Below, piece after piece: positions 39,921-48,434 of a stretch of DNA of 64,000 nucleotides. A program made the translations under genes and the position numbers. Position 1 is the stretch's first letter. The number at the start of each line of letters is the position of its first letter. Location: the NCBI GenBank assembly GCA_002835545.1, contig PIZK01000020.1:1-64000 (forward strand), read 5' to 3'. Origin of the DNA: Alteromonadales bacterium alter-6D02. Its GTDB lineage: Bacteria > Pseudomonadota > Gammaproteobacteria > Enterobacterales > Psychrobiaceae. The notes below the pieces were generated by a model. The model saw only the letters and a list, made by a program, of their open reading frames with translations. It made no database searches and was not told where the DNA came from.

Positions 39921-41246
39921 CTCTTTGGTTCGCTTATTATCATTGACTTTTACCAAGCGCTCCGGACGAATAATAAAACTAAAACAGCTTCCCAGCCCTG
40001 GAGTACTTTCAATATTTAAATTCGATTGATGGTTCACTAATACATGCTTAACAATAGACAGGCCTAAACCACTACCACCACTTTTACTCGAACGAGATTG
40101 ATCGATACGATAAAAACGTTCAGTTAATCGAGCAAGATGATTTGCCGCGATCCCCGGGCCATTATCGGTCACCGAAAAGAGTGCTCCACCATCACAACGT
40201 TGCCATAGTACTTGAATGAAGCTGCCATCAGGGCAATAGCGAATAGCATTCGTCACTAAGTTAGTACAAGCACTAAAGATTTGTGCCTCATCGCCATAAA
40301 CATCCACACCTTCATCAACGGCAAACTCGATGACTAAATCACGCTCACCTATGAGACTAAGAGCATCTGTTTTTAACATTTTCAATTGCGCACTCATTGA
40401 TACTTGTTGCTGAATTGATGCTTGTGCAGCTGACTCGATTTTAGATAGCGATAATAATTGTTCGACCATCGATTGCATTCGACTTGCTTGTAATTTCATC
40501 GCCGATGCAGCCATTGCTAAACTAGGATCGCGTTGACCGTCATCAGAGTCATTGATCAATTCTAGATAACCTTGAAGCACGGTTAGCGGTGTTTTGAGCT
40601 CGTGAGAAACATTAGCTACGAACTCACGTCGCATTTCTTCGAGCTGGTGAATTCGGGTAACATCGCGAGAGACTAATAAATATTGATCAAGTCCATATTT
40701 GATCACACGATTTTCTAATAAAATATCTTCATTAACAGGAGATGGAATAAGCAATACATGTTCAAAATCATGAGCTGCTAAATACTCAGAGAACGCCGGA
40801 TAACGAATAAGGTTGTCAAGACGTTGTCCCTGATCCGTTGGCCATTGAAAGCCGAATAATAACCTTGCTTGGCTATTACACCACAGAATATTGTTCTCTT
40901 GATTATAAACGACAACTCCATCAGGTAACGCGTCCGCACCTTGACGAAACTCACCTAAAGAATGAATTAGCTGACGGCGGCGCTTTCGATTAGCCCGTTG
41001 AATTTTTTCCATTCCATAGTAGATATGATCCCAGCTTGAATTATCACTGACATAGTTTTTTTGCGGTGTTTGCCACAACCACACTACTAAGCGATAAAAC
41101 TGTTTTAAGTTCACTGCCACAATAACCAGCGAGCCTAATAATAACGTTAAGGTCACTTGACCAATGAGTAAACCGACTAGGGTAAGTGCTGCGTATATGG
41201 CAGCAAATTTGATGATTATCGAATGTAATAATCGATGATCTAGCAT
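39912..41246 (-). CDS. phoR: Phosphate regulon sensor kinase PhoR
   Basis: PhoR phosphorylates PhoB when phosphate is low and dephosphorylates it otherwise, under PstSCAB-PhoU control. The 444-residue protein has two N-terminal membrane segments (about 10-45) without a large periplasmic domain, a cytoplasmic basic linker, and a PAS domain (about 100-190). The kinase core has His215 in NVSHELKTPLTVLQG, the N box NLVTNAIRYCP and GGSGLGLSIVKHVL. It is 95 nt downstream of phoB, with an unusually perfect hairpin in that gap. Its last bases overlap the pstS Pho box. Confidence 0.97.
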   Translation of the reverse strand: MLDHRLLHSIIIKFAAIYAALTLVGLLIGQVTLTLLLGSLVIVAVNLKQFYRLVVWLWQTPQKNYVSDNSSWDHIYYGMEKIQRANRKRRRQLIHSLGEFRQGADALPDGVVVYNQENNILWCNSQARLLFGFQWPTDQGQRLDNLIRYPAFSEYLAAHDFEHVLLIPSPVNEDILLENRVIKYGLDQYLLVSRDVTRIHQLEEMRREFVANVSHELKTPLTVLQGYLELINDSDDGQRDPSLAMAASAMKLQASRMQSMVEQLLSLSKIESAAQASIQQQVSMSAQLKMLKTDALSLIGERDLVIEFAVDEGVDVYGDEAQIFSACTNLVTNAIRYCPDGSFIQVLWQRCDGGALFSVTDNGPGIAANHLARLTERFYRIDQSRSSKSGGSGLGLSIVKHVLVNHQSNLNIESTPGLGSCFSFIIRPERLVKVNDNKRTKEVS

Positions 41247-41283
41247 AAATAAATTCCAGCCAATTTAATGGGCATTATTATTA

Positions 41284-41311
41284 TTTTCGCTAAGAGAGCC
41301 TTCTCTTAGCG
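41284..41311. other. Perfect 12-bp hairpin between phoB and phoR
   Basis: TTCGCTAAGAGA (41284-41295) pairs perfectly with 41300-41311 around a four-base loop. It begins 31 bases after the phoB stop on the minus strand and is not followed by a T tract on that strand, so it is a poor intrinsic terminator. It may be an RNA processing or stability element that sets phoB and phoR to different levels. Confidence 0.6.
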
Positions 41312-41341
41312 AATGTATTGCGATGGCAATAAAAAGAAACG

Positions 41342-42031
41342 CTAAACTCGTGTTGAAAAGCGATAACCTGAACCACGGACGGTCTGAACAAATTGTTCAT
41401 GACCTTGTCCGCTAATTGCTTTACGCAACCTTCTGATATGGACATCAACGGTACGATCTTCAACATACACGTTAGTCCCCCATACTTGATCCAGTAATTG
41501 CTCACGGCTGAAAACGCGATCGCAATGAGTCATAAAGAAATGCAGTAACTTAAATTCTGTTGGTCCAACATTTAAAGGCTCTTCACCTAAACTAACACGG
41601 TGACTGACAGGATCTAAGGTTAAGCCTTTAACATCGATAACTTCTTCTAAAGCAGTGGGCTTAGCACGACGTAAAACAGCTTTAATGCGTGCGACCAGTT
41701 CTTTAGGTGAAAACGGTTTAGTCATATAATCATCGGCGCCAACTTCTAGACCTCTGACTTTATCTTCTTCTTCACCGCGTGCGGTTAACATGATGATTGG
41801 GATATCTTTCGTATGCTCATTACGCTTAACGTCTTTCGCCAAACTAATACCGTTTCCCCCGGGAAACATCCAGTCTAATAATAATAAATCTGGGTACGGC
41901 TCAACCAGTCGATCTTGAGCAGACTGTAAATCTTCAGCTTCTATAACATTAAAACCTTGTTGTTCTAAAACAAAACATAGCATTTCGCGAATTGCTGCTT
42001 CATCTTCAACAACTAGTATCCTTGCACTCAT
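41342..42031 (-). CDS. phoB: Phosphate regulon response regulator PhoB
   Basis: PhoB is the transcription factor that binds Pho boxes after phosphorylation by PhoR. From the ATG at 42031 it has 229 residues, the length I recall for E. coli PhoB; a TTG three codons earlier is the alternative. The receiver has Glu9-Asp10, acceptor Asp53 in [13 protein letters not shown] and Lys in [11 protein letters not shown]. The C-terminal OmpR-type winged helix contains [15 protein letters not shown] and [11 protein letters not shown] Pho box lies 53 nt upstream of this start, implying autoregulation. It is co-directional with phoR. Confidence 0.97.
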   Translation of the reverse strand: MSARILVVEDEAAIREMLCFVLEQQGFNVIEAEDLQSAQDRLVEPYPDLLLLDWMFPGGNGISLAKDVKRNEHTKDIPIIMLTARGEEEDKVRGLEVGADDYMTKPFSPKELVARIKAVLRRAKPTALEEVIDVKGLTLDPVSHRVSLGEEPLNVGPTEFKLLHFFMTHCDRVFSREQLLDQVWGTNVYVEDRTVDVHIRRLRKAISGQGHEQFVQTVRGSGYRFSTRV

Positions 42032-42083
42032 CTTACTCAACCTATGTAGAGGAAATTATTAAGTAATATTATTAATAATAATT

Positions 42084-42101
42084 ATGACAGAAATATGACC
42101 A
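42084..42101 (-). promoter_or_regulatory. Pho box upstream of phoB
   Basis: On the minus strand TGGTCAT (42095-42101) and CTGTCAT (42084-42090) are separated by ATTT. The second half-site is a perfect match to the PhoB consensus and the first matches five of seven. Together they form one standard Pho box ahead of phoB. Confidence 0.78.
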
Positions 42102-42167
42102 AAACCATTTTATCTGAATTAAGCCAATCTAGGGGAAAAAAATTACACTATCATTTTTTGTCAGGGA

Positions 42168-42193
42168 TAAAAAAGCCGCTGATATACAGCGGC
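42168..42193 (-). terminator. Terminator after the porin gene
   Basis: On the minus strand GCCGCTG pairs with CAGCGGC (42175-42181 with 42187-42193, five-base loop) and is followed by six T. It lies about 30 bases past the porin stop and isolates it from phoB. Confidence 0.9.
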
Positions 42194-42222
42194 AATTGAG
42201 AGAAATCAATATGTAGTAATGT

Positions 42223-43146
42223 TTAAAATTTATATTCCATGCCCAAGCCTAAATGATCGCTTTCACTGCCATCATCGAACGAGTGAGCGGTGAAAAAGCC
42301 AAATACTTTGATATTCTTCGCCAACTTGTAATCAGCACCAAAAGACATGCTATCACCAGACTTTTTATCATCACTATCTTGGAATTGTGCTTTTAGCGTT
42401 GTCTTGCCCATTTTGTAAGCCGCACTCACTAAGAAACCATCACCCGAATCAGAACCATCACTTTTTTCAGTATCATTCCAAATTGCACCAAGCTTTACAT
42501 CGCCTAACTTACCTTGTACGGCAACACGGGTTGCATCACGTCCTGCAATATCAGAGTCCATTGCGACAGCAGCATAAAGGGCCGTTTTCTTTAATTTCTT
42601 ATCACCATAAACAATCGCAATACTTGAGCCAGCTTTACCGTCAGATTTTTTATTGTCTTCTGCAACTAAAGTCGTTGCTAACTTAAAGCCATTAAAAGAC
42701 GGAGTCGTGTAATAAATAGAATCACCGACACGGTTATCACCGTTAAAAAAGACCTTTTGATCACCACTTAAATCATTAAACTGATCGATCTTTCCCTGTG
42801 AATCTTTTAGCGCAGTTTCGTTACGGCCTAACATCACGGTACCAAAGTCACCTTCTAAACCAATCCACTGACTCCGCGCCTTAAATAAATCGCCCTCATC
42901 ATCAGCGACATCTACTTGCCATTCAAGTTTATAAATGGCACGTAAACTGTCGTCTATTTTGGTATGCCCACGTAAGCCAATACGGGAAGCATTTGAATTA
43001 ACATTCGATGTTGACTCTTCGGCATCATCATTTTGTGCAGAAACATTGACTTTGCCATAGACCTCAACGAGGTCACCAGCAAAAGCTGTATTATTGAAGA
43101 TAAGTGCTGCGCTTAACGCTAATAGTGTCTTATTGAACTTTTTCAT
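42223..43146 (-). CDS. Outer-membrane porin, probably phosphate-starvation induced
   Basis: The 307-residue protein has a signal peptide (MKKFNKTLLALSAALIFNNTAFA, split here as 1-23) and a Gram-negative porin beta-barrel pattern. It has early strand VEVYGKVNVSAQ, the loop 3-type region GRNETALKD, alternating strands, and a final strand ending in Phe (GMEYKF). It is smaller than OmpC-type porins (about 340-370). It stands beside phoB and carries a strong Pho box upstream, so it probably serves as the phosphate-limitation porin, analogous to E. coli PhoE. Orthology to PhoE is not claimed. It has its own terminator. Confidence 0.9.
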   Translation of the reverse strand: MKKFNKTLLALSAALIFNNTAFAGDLVEVYGKVNVSAQNDDAEESTSNVNSNASRIGLRGHTKIDDSLRAIYKLEWQVDVADDEGDLFKARSQWIGLEGDFGTVMLGRNETALKDSQGKIDQFNDLSGDQKVFFNGDNRVGDSIYYTTPSFNGFKLATTLVAEDNKKSDGKAGSSIAIVYGDKKLKKTALYAAVAMDSDIAGRDATRVAVQGKLGDVKLGAIWNDTEKSDGSDSGDGFLVSAAYKMGKTTLKAQFQDSDDKKSGDSMSFGADYKLAKNIKVFGFFTAHSFDDGSESDHLGLGMEYKF

Positions 43147-43191
43147 CTATCTACCTGCCGATATTATTTGCTTTAGTAATTTTGATGAATT

Positions 43192-43222
43192 GTGACAACC
43201 AAATGTGACATTAATGTGACAA
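43192..43222 (-). promoter_or_regulatory. Pho box upstream of the porin
   Basis: On the minus strand TTGTCAC (43216-43222) and ATGTCAC (43205-43211) are separated by four A/T bases and each matches CTGTCAY at six of seven positions. A further TTGTCAC (43192-43198) follows after six bases, off the usual period. The ATG of the porin is 46 nt further on. Confidence 0.78.
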
Positions 43223-43260
43223 GATTGTGTACAATTTATTACTTATAATATGGCACAAAA

Positions 43261-46200
43261 TTATCTAGCTAATACTTTTATTTCACTTTTTCCATTACCT
43301 TGCGCAATTATTTCGACTCTAGTACCCACTCTTTCCACTAATCCTTGAACATGAGATATGATACCAATTTGTCGTCCACTGGCCTGAAGTGAGTCTAAAC
43401 AACTTAACGCCACTTCCAATGTTTCTGGGTCTAAAGTCCCAAAGCCTTCATCAATAAATAAGGTTTTGATATTCGTTTGCAAGCTAGTTATCGAGCCCAA
43501 CCCTAGCGCTAAAGCTAATGATGCTAAAAAGGTTTCTCCTCCCGATAAACTATCAACTGAACGAATTTCATCCCCCATATCTTGATCGACAATCTGCAAG
43601 TCTAATTCTGCGCTAGGAACCCGTTGTAATACATAACGAGGGGCAAGCTCTTTTAAGTGATAGTTAGCTGAAATAAGCATTTGTTCTAGTGTAAGACTTT
43701 GTGCAAAAGTTCTAAACTTTGCACCATCAGCAGAACCAATAAGCTCTTTCATGTCAAGCCACACCTGTGTTAACTCGTGCTGTTGATCAATTTGCTGCTG
43801 AATTTCACCATGGCGCACCATGGCATTATTATGTTGCTCTAGTTGACTGCGAAGACCAAACTGCTTTTCATGTAATTGTTTTAATTCCGATTCAATGCCT
43901 GCTCTTAACATCTCTCGCTGCTGGTCCGTTGAACAAAGAGGATCAGGCGCAAGATCTTCAAATAAAGCTAACAGTGTTTGCTGTTTTTGTACCAGTAACT
44001 GATTTAATTGATTCAGCTTTTGCTGCTTCTCTTGCTGTATCGCGTGTTGTTGATGATTTTCTTGGACAAGTAGTGCATATTGCTGCCTTTGCTCAACTAA
44101 CCACTGATGATCATAACCCAGTAATGTTAATAATTGCTCTTGAGATACATTAAAACGCTGTAGCCATTGTGACCATTCCAGCTCTAATTCCTGATGTTGT
44201 TTATTCAAAGACTCAAGGTGCTGCTGTATTTGCTGTTGTTGGCTTTGCAGCAGAGCTAGTTCATTATGCTGGTGCAACACCGCTTGCTCAGCATTGCCAT
44301 AAGCGCTAATGAGTTGCTTTAAATGTGACTCAAGCTGATTCTTTTGCACATGTGGATCTTGTCCTTGCGTCACTTGCTCAACATCATCAATACACTGTTG
44401 ATAGTGAGCCTGTTGTTCCGCAAGCTTATTCTTCAACGGAAGCAACTGCTGTCCTAAATGATGAAGCTGCTCAGTTTGAGCAATATGTGCTTGTTGTAAC
44501 TCAATGGCCTCATCACTCAGCTGTTTCAGGTAATTACTCTTTTCAATATATTGATCAACATCCATCGACAGTTGTTGCTTAAACAGAGCAACTTGCTGGC
44601 TATCATTAAGTAGTTCAAGCCAATTAACATGAGCATACAATTCTGTGAGCCCTTCGACACGGGATGTTAATTGCTGCTCAGCCTGAGTGATATATTGCGC
44701 CAAGAGCACATTATCATTTTCAATCGCAGTTAGTTGCTGCGTCGTATTATCCCGCTCTTGATGTAACAGCTCTAATTCATGCTGCAATTTAATTGCTTGT
44801 TGCTCTATTTCTCGTGCTTGATTAACCCATAATACCGTTTGTTGTTGTTGCGCCTGCTTAGTTGCTAATTGCTGCTTGCGATCGGCTAAGCGTGCTTCAA
44901 CTTCTCCTTGCATGACAGGCGTTATAGTCTCTGGCGTTAACTCATTGAGGAGGTTGGTGAACTCTGATATCTCGTTGGTTATTTGGTTTAATTGAAGTGC
45001 CTGTTGCTTACCCGTCACATCAAGTGAGGTAAGCTCATCTGCAACACCTTGCACCTGCTCCTTAAGTTGTTTAATTCGCTTAAGTTGCTGCTCTGCAAGT
45101 CGCTCACCAAGCTGAAATTCAGTAACAAATGGGTGTTCCTTACTACCACATAAAGCGCAAGGCTCACCTGCCACTAATTGTTGGCGGTGATCTTCCAACG
45201 ACATTATTTTTTGGGTTTGTGCTAAAGCATACTCAGCTTCTTCTAGCACAGGTAATAACTTATCTTGCTGTTGTTTAGCTTGTTGATATGCAATACGAGA
45301 TTGCGTTAATTGCTGCTCAACCTCTTGAGCTTGCGCTTGCTTCTGGCTCAACAGCGTTTGATATTGGAGCCCTTGAACAATAATTTGCTGCTTACTCGTC
45401 AGCTCTGCAATCTCATGTTGAAGCTGGTTTACCCCCTGTTCTATATCGCTAAGATCATTTTTTTCGAATGATTGAGCATATTCAGACAACTGTTGATTGA
45501 GCTGCTCCAATCGCTGTTGCTGCTGGTGATAATTAGCCGTTAAGGTTTCATGTTGTACCTGTAACTGTTTCTCAGATTGCTGGTTAGCCGTTTGCTGTCC
45601 CAGATATTGTTGCCGATTAACTAATTGCTGCTGATAGTCACTGATCCCTTGATCGATTAAGTTAAGATTTGAGACAACCCCAGATAGGTGATTATTATCA
45701 TTACAGTACTGTTGTAAATCTGTAATGATTGCTTGATTCGCCACAGTCTTTTTATTACTGGCAGCAAGCTTATGTTCTACAGCATTTTTTTGTTCAGTAA
45801 CTAGATTAAGTTGTTGTTGTTGCTCATCGGCTTGCTGCAATACATGCTTAGCCTCAATTGATCGTGTTATAGCAAGTTCAAGTTGAGGTAATTGCTGTTC
45901 AAGCTGTATTTTAGCCTGCTCTTTTACTTGGTGTAATTGCTGTAACTCATGCTCTGTCTGTTGGGCATGTTGCTGCTGCTGTATCAGTTGCTGGCTAAGT
46001 TGCTGGGCTTGCTGTTGTAATCTCTGCTGTTCAGTACTGTTTTGTTGACGCTGTGATAAGACTAATTTTGCATCTTGGACAGCTTCAACTTGCTCAACAA
46101 GGCGAGCATTCTCTTCTTGCGCGTTAAGTGCCTGATTAGCAGATTCAACGCGTTTAGCACTGTCACTTAACTCGCCTTCGAGCTGTTGACGTAAGTTAAG

Positions 46201-47001
46201 TTGTTGTTCGAGCCAATCTAACTGCTGCTGTTGATGCTGACTTTGTGCCATTCTCTCATTAGTGCTAGCTAACGATTTAATCAGCTGCTGTTGCTCATCT
46301 TGAGAGAGTAAACTGACATCACCAATTTTAGACTGCAATAGCTCGAGTTTGTGCTGTTGGGTTTTCGCTTCATTAAACGCAAGCTTAGATAGTTGCGAAT
46401 AAAGCTGTGTGCCAGTGATCCGCTCAAGTAAGTCTGAGCGCTCTTTTGCTGGCGCTTTTAAAAAGGCCGCGAAGTCGCCTTGCGCTAATAAAACCGATCG
46501 CCTGAACTGTTCGTAATTAAGGCCAATTAACTCCTCAATCATCGCTAACACATCTGACTTTTTAGTCGCCATTACTTGCTCAGTTTGGCAGTTTGTTAAT
46601 GACATCTCTTGTGCTTGTACCCGCCCAGAGACTTGATTCCGAGCACGTTTCACAGACCATTTTGCTTGATAGCGATCGCCATTTTCCAGTTCAAATGTGG
46701 TTTGAGCAAACCCATTAGTGCTACCGCGAGTTAAGATATGCCTAACATCATTGCTCTTAAGCCGCTCACTTTCTTGTAATTGTGCATGTCCAATAGCAGG
46801 GCCACGCTTACTAGCACTAAAGCGTGGCATCGCATCGAATAAACTCAGACAAATTGCATCAAGTAATGTACTTTTTCCTGACCCCGTATTACCACAAATG
46901 GCAAATAAGCCAGCATCCGCTAAGACGCCTCGTGCAAAATCAATCTGAAATGGGGAGCCAAGGCTCGCTAGGTTCTCACCTTCTAACGCAATAATTTTCA
47001 T
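43261..47001 (-). CDS. sbcC: Exonuclease subunit SbcC (Rad50-like)
   Basis: SbcC is the ATPase subunit of the SbcCD nuclease, which opens hairpins and removes protein-blocked DNA ends. The 1246-residue protein is longer than E. coli SbcC (1048). Walker A is GNTGSGKSTLLDAICLSLF (36-54). A very long, glutamine-rich coiled coil carries the zinc hook C615-A-L-C618 at its centre. The signature SLSGGETFLASLALALGLG and Walker B TLFIDEGFGTLDPETLEVAL lie near the C-terminus. It is 48 nt downstream of sbcD, and the two form an operon. The extra length is in the coiled-coil arms. Confidence 0.97.
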   Translation of the reverse strand: MKIIALEGENLASLGSPFQIDFARGVLADAGLFAICGNTGSGKSTLLDAICLSLFDAMPRFSASKRGPAIGHAQLQESERLKSNDVRHILTRGSTNGFAQTTFELENGDRYQAKWSVKRARNQVSGRVQAQEMSLTNCQTEQVMATKKSDVLAMIEELIGLNYEQFRRSVLLAQGDFAAFLKAPAKERSDLLERITGTQLYSQLSKLAFNEAKTQQHKLELLQSKIGDVSLLSQDEQQQLIKSLASTNERMAQSQHQQQQLDWLEQQLNLRQQLEGELSDSAKRVESANQALNAQEENARLVEQVEAVQDAKLVLSQRQQNSTEQQRLQQQAQQLSQQLIQQQQHAQQTEHELQQLHQVKEQAKIQLEQQLPQLELAITRSIEAKHVLQQADEQQQQLNLVTEQKNAVEHKLAASNKKTVANQAIITDLQQYCNDNNHLSGVVSNLNLIDQGISDYQQQLVNRQQYLGQQTANQQSEKQLQVQHETLTANYHQQQQRLEQLNQQLSEYAQSFEKNDLSDIEQGVNQLQHEIAELTSKQQIIVQGLQYQTLLSQKQAQAQEVEQQLTQSRIAYQQAKQQQDKLLPVLEEAEYALAQTQKIMSLEDHRQQLVAGEPCALCGSKEHPFVTEFQLGERLAEQQLKRIKQLKEQVQGVADELTSLDVTGKQQALQLNQITNEISEFTNLLNELTPETITPVMQGEVEARLADRKQQLATKQAQQQQTVLWVNQAREIEQQAIKLQHELELLHQERDNTTQQLTAIENDNVLLAQYITQAEQQLTSRVEGLTELYAHVNWLELLNDSQQVALFKQQLSMDVDQYIEKSNYLKQLSDEAIELQQAHIAQTEQLHHLGQQLLPLKNKLAEQQAHYQQCIDDVEQVTQGQDPHVQKNQLESHLKQLISAYGNAEQAVLHQHNELALLQSQQQQIQQHLESLNKQHQELELEWSQWLQRFNVSQEQLLTLLGYDHQWLVEQRQQYALLVQENHQQHAIQQEKQQKLNQLNQLLVQKQQTLLALFEDLAPDPLCSTDQQREMLRAGIESELKQLHEKQFGLRSQLEQHNNAMVRHGEIQQQIDQQHELTQVWLDMKELIGSADGAKFRTFAQSLTLEQMLISANYHLKELAPRYVLQRVPSAELDLQIVDQDMGDEIRSVDSLSGGETFLASLALALGLGSITSLQTNIKTLFIDEGFGTLDPETLEVALSCLDSLQASGRQIGIISHVQGLVERVGTRVEIIAQGNGKSEIKVLAR

Positions 47002-47049
47002 TAAGCAATGATTTCCCTAGTCAACTTTATCATGCAAATATGTTTCATA

Positions 47050-48291
47050 TTAATCCTCACCAATCTGTTCACATTGCGACATTAGTTCACTGAAAGCAGC
47101 CTGATATGCTTGTGGGGGCGGGGTGTTATATTGCTGATGGTATTTAAGCTCAAACACCTGCTCTGGTTGTAACTGATCAAGAGGCTTGTCTGAAAAAGCA
47201 GTAACAGGAGCTTTATCTTGAACATATTGTGTTGTGATTTTCACTAGGCGTACCGCTTTCTCACTCAATACTTGAGCAATCTTCTCTCGCAACATCGCTT
47301 GCGGCTTATCGAGAAGCACCATGACTTCCAACAAAGGTTGTCGGTGAGGTTCTAGTGGCTCGAATTCCATTGACGCAAGCGTTGACAAAACCTGCTCTAA
47401 CGGCTGGGCATAACTAGGCACTTTTAACACGTCAACGCAACGCGGGACAATTAAACCTTGAACATCGGATAATTGACCTTGGGTAAACTCCACCAGCTTA
47501 ACTTGATGCTTATAATCTTTCTCGGCTAGGGACATCGGGATCGGTGAGCCACTATAAAATACCGCCTGTTGTGCTAATTGCTGTGGTTTATGCAAATGCC
47601 CCAAAGCACAGTAATCAAATTGACGACTAAACGACTCCACTGGAAGTGCATGCTGATTACCGCCTAAAATACGTCGCTCTGACATTTCACTTATTTCACT
47701 CGAGACTAGATAAGCGTGAGCAGTAGCAATCGACCCTTGGTTAGGCTCATTTAGCTGCGAAATTGTTTGTGCTAATTCACTATAAATTCTTTCAACACCT
47801 GCGATTAACTTGTCTTCAGTGCTATCATCGAGCGTTGATAAGTCGAGATCCCCTGGGCGTAGAAACGGTACGGCAGCAACACGCACGGCAATATTCCCCT
47901 GAGAATCAGTTAAAGGGATAATTAATTTATCATGATCTAGTTGGTTATCCGCAAGACGCGGTAAAGCACCGATGAGATGAATATCAAAAGCTTTCAATAG
48001 ATGATCAGGAGCATCAAGTTTGCTCGGGGAGTCATGGTTCCCAGCCACTAATAGCAGGTCAAGCTTAGGCAAGTTTTGTTTCACCTTAGCAAGAAACTGG
48101 TATAGCAATCGCCATGCCCAAGCTGGCGGATTGGCACTATCAAAAATATCTCCAGCCACGATAAGCGCATCAATTTTCTGTGTTTTAAGCTGTTCAAACA
48201 ACCAGTCGAGAAACTGCTGCTGTTCAAATTCTCGTGAGACACCGAGCAACTGATGACCTAAGTGCCAATCGGAGGTATGAATAATGCGCAT
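47050..48291 (-). CDS. sbcD: Exonuclease subunit SbcD (Mre11-like)
   Basis: SbcD is the metal-dependent phosphoesterase subunit that cuts DNA for SbcCD. From the ATG at 48291 it has 413 residues; the frame also opens at TTG 48303. The phosphodiesterase motifs occur in order: HTSDWHLGHQLLG at the start, IVAGDIFDSANPP, LLVAGNHDSPSKL, TAHAYL and DYCALGHLHKPQ. The C-terminal capping domain follows from about 280. E. coli keeps phoBR next to sbcDC; the same neighbourhood is present here, with a porin inserted and the orientation changed. Confidence 0.97.
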   Translation of the reverse strand: MRIIHTSDWHLGHQLLGVSREFEQQQFLDWLFEQLKTQKIDALIVAGDIFDSANPPAWAWRLLYQFLAKVKQNLPKLDLLLVAGNHDSPSKLDAPDHLLKAFDIHLIGALPRLADNQLDHDKLIIPLTDSQGNIAVRVAAVPFLRPGDLDLSTLDDSTEDKLIAGVERIYSELAQTISQLNEPNQGSIATAHAYLVSSEISEMSERRILGGNQHALPVESFSRQFDYCALGHLHKPQQLAQQAVFYSGSPIPMSLAEKDYKHQVKLVEFTQGQLSDVQGLIVPRCVDVLKVPSYAQPLEQVLSTLASMEFEPLEPHRQPLLEVMVLLDKPQAMLREKIAQVLSEKAVRLVKITTQYVQDKAPVTAFSDKPLDQLQPEQVFELKYHQQYNTPPPQAYQAAFSELMSQCEQIGED

Positions 48292-48434
48292 GAAGATTAC
48301 CAATACTTTAATTTAAGTCTTTGCTATTTTAATGAGAATCAATTATTTTTAAAGGTAATCAATTTTTATTTTTTTATAAGTAATACTAATTCTTGTTTGG
48401 TCACTCCCTTGACTAAACAGTGGAGACAAGGGAA

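Noticed and set aside
43767-44582. Two open frames opposite sbcC (128 and 85 codons)
   Set aside because: They come from the repetitive glutamine codons of sbcC read backwards, and neither has a supported start.
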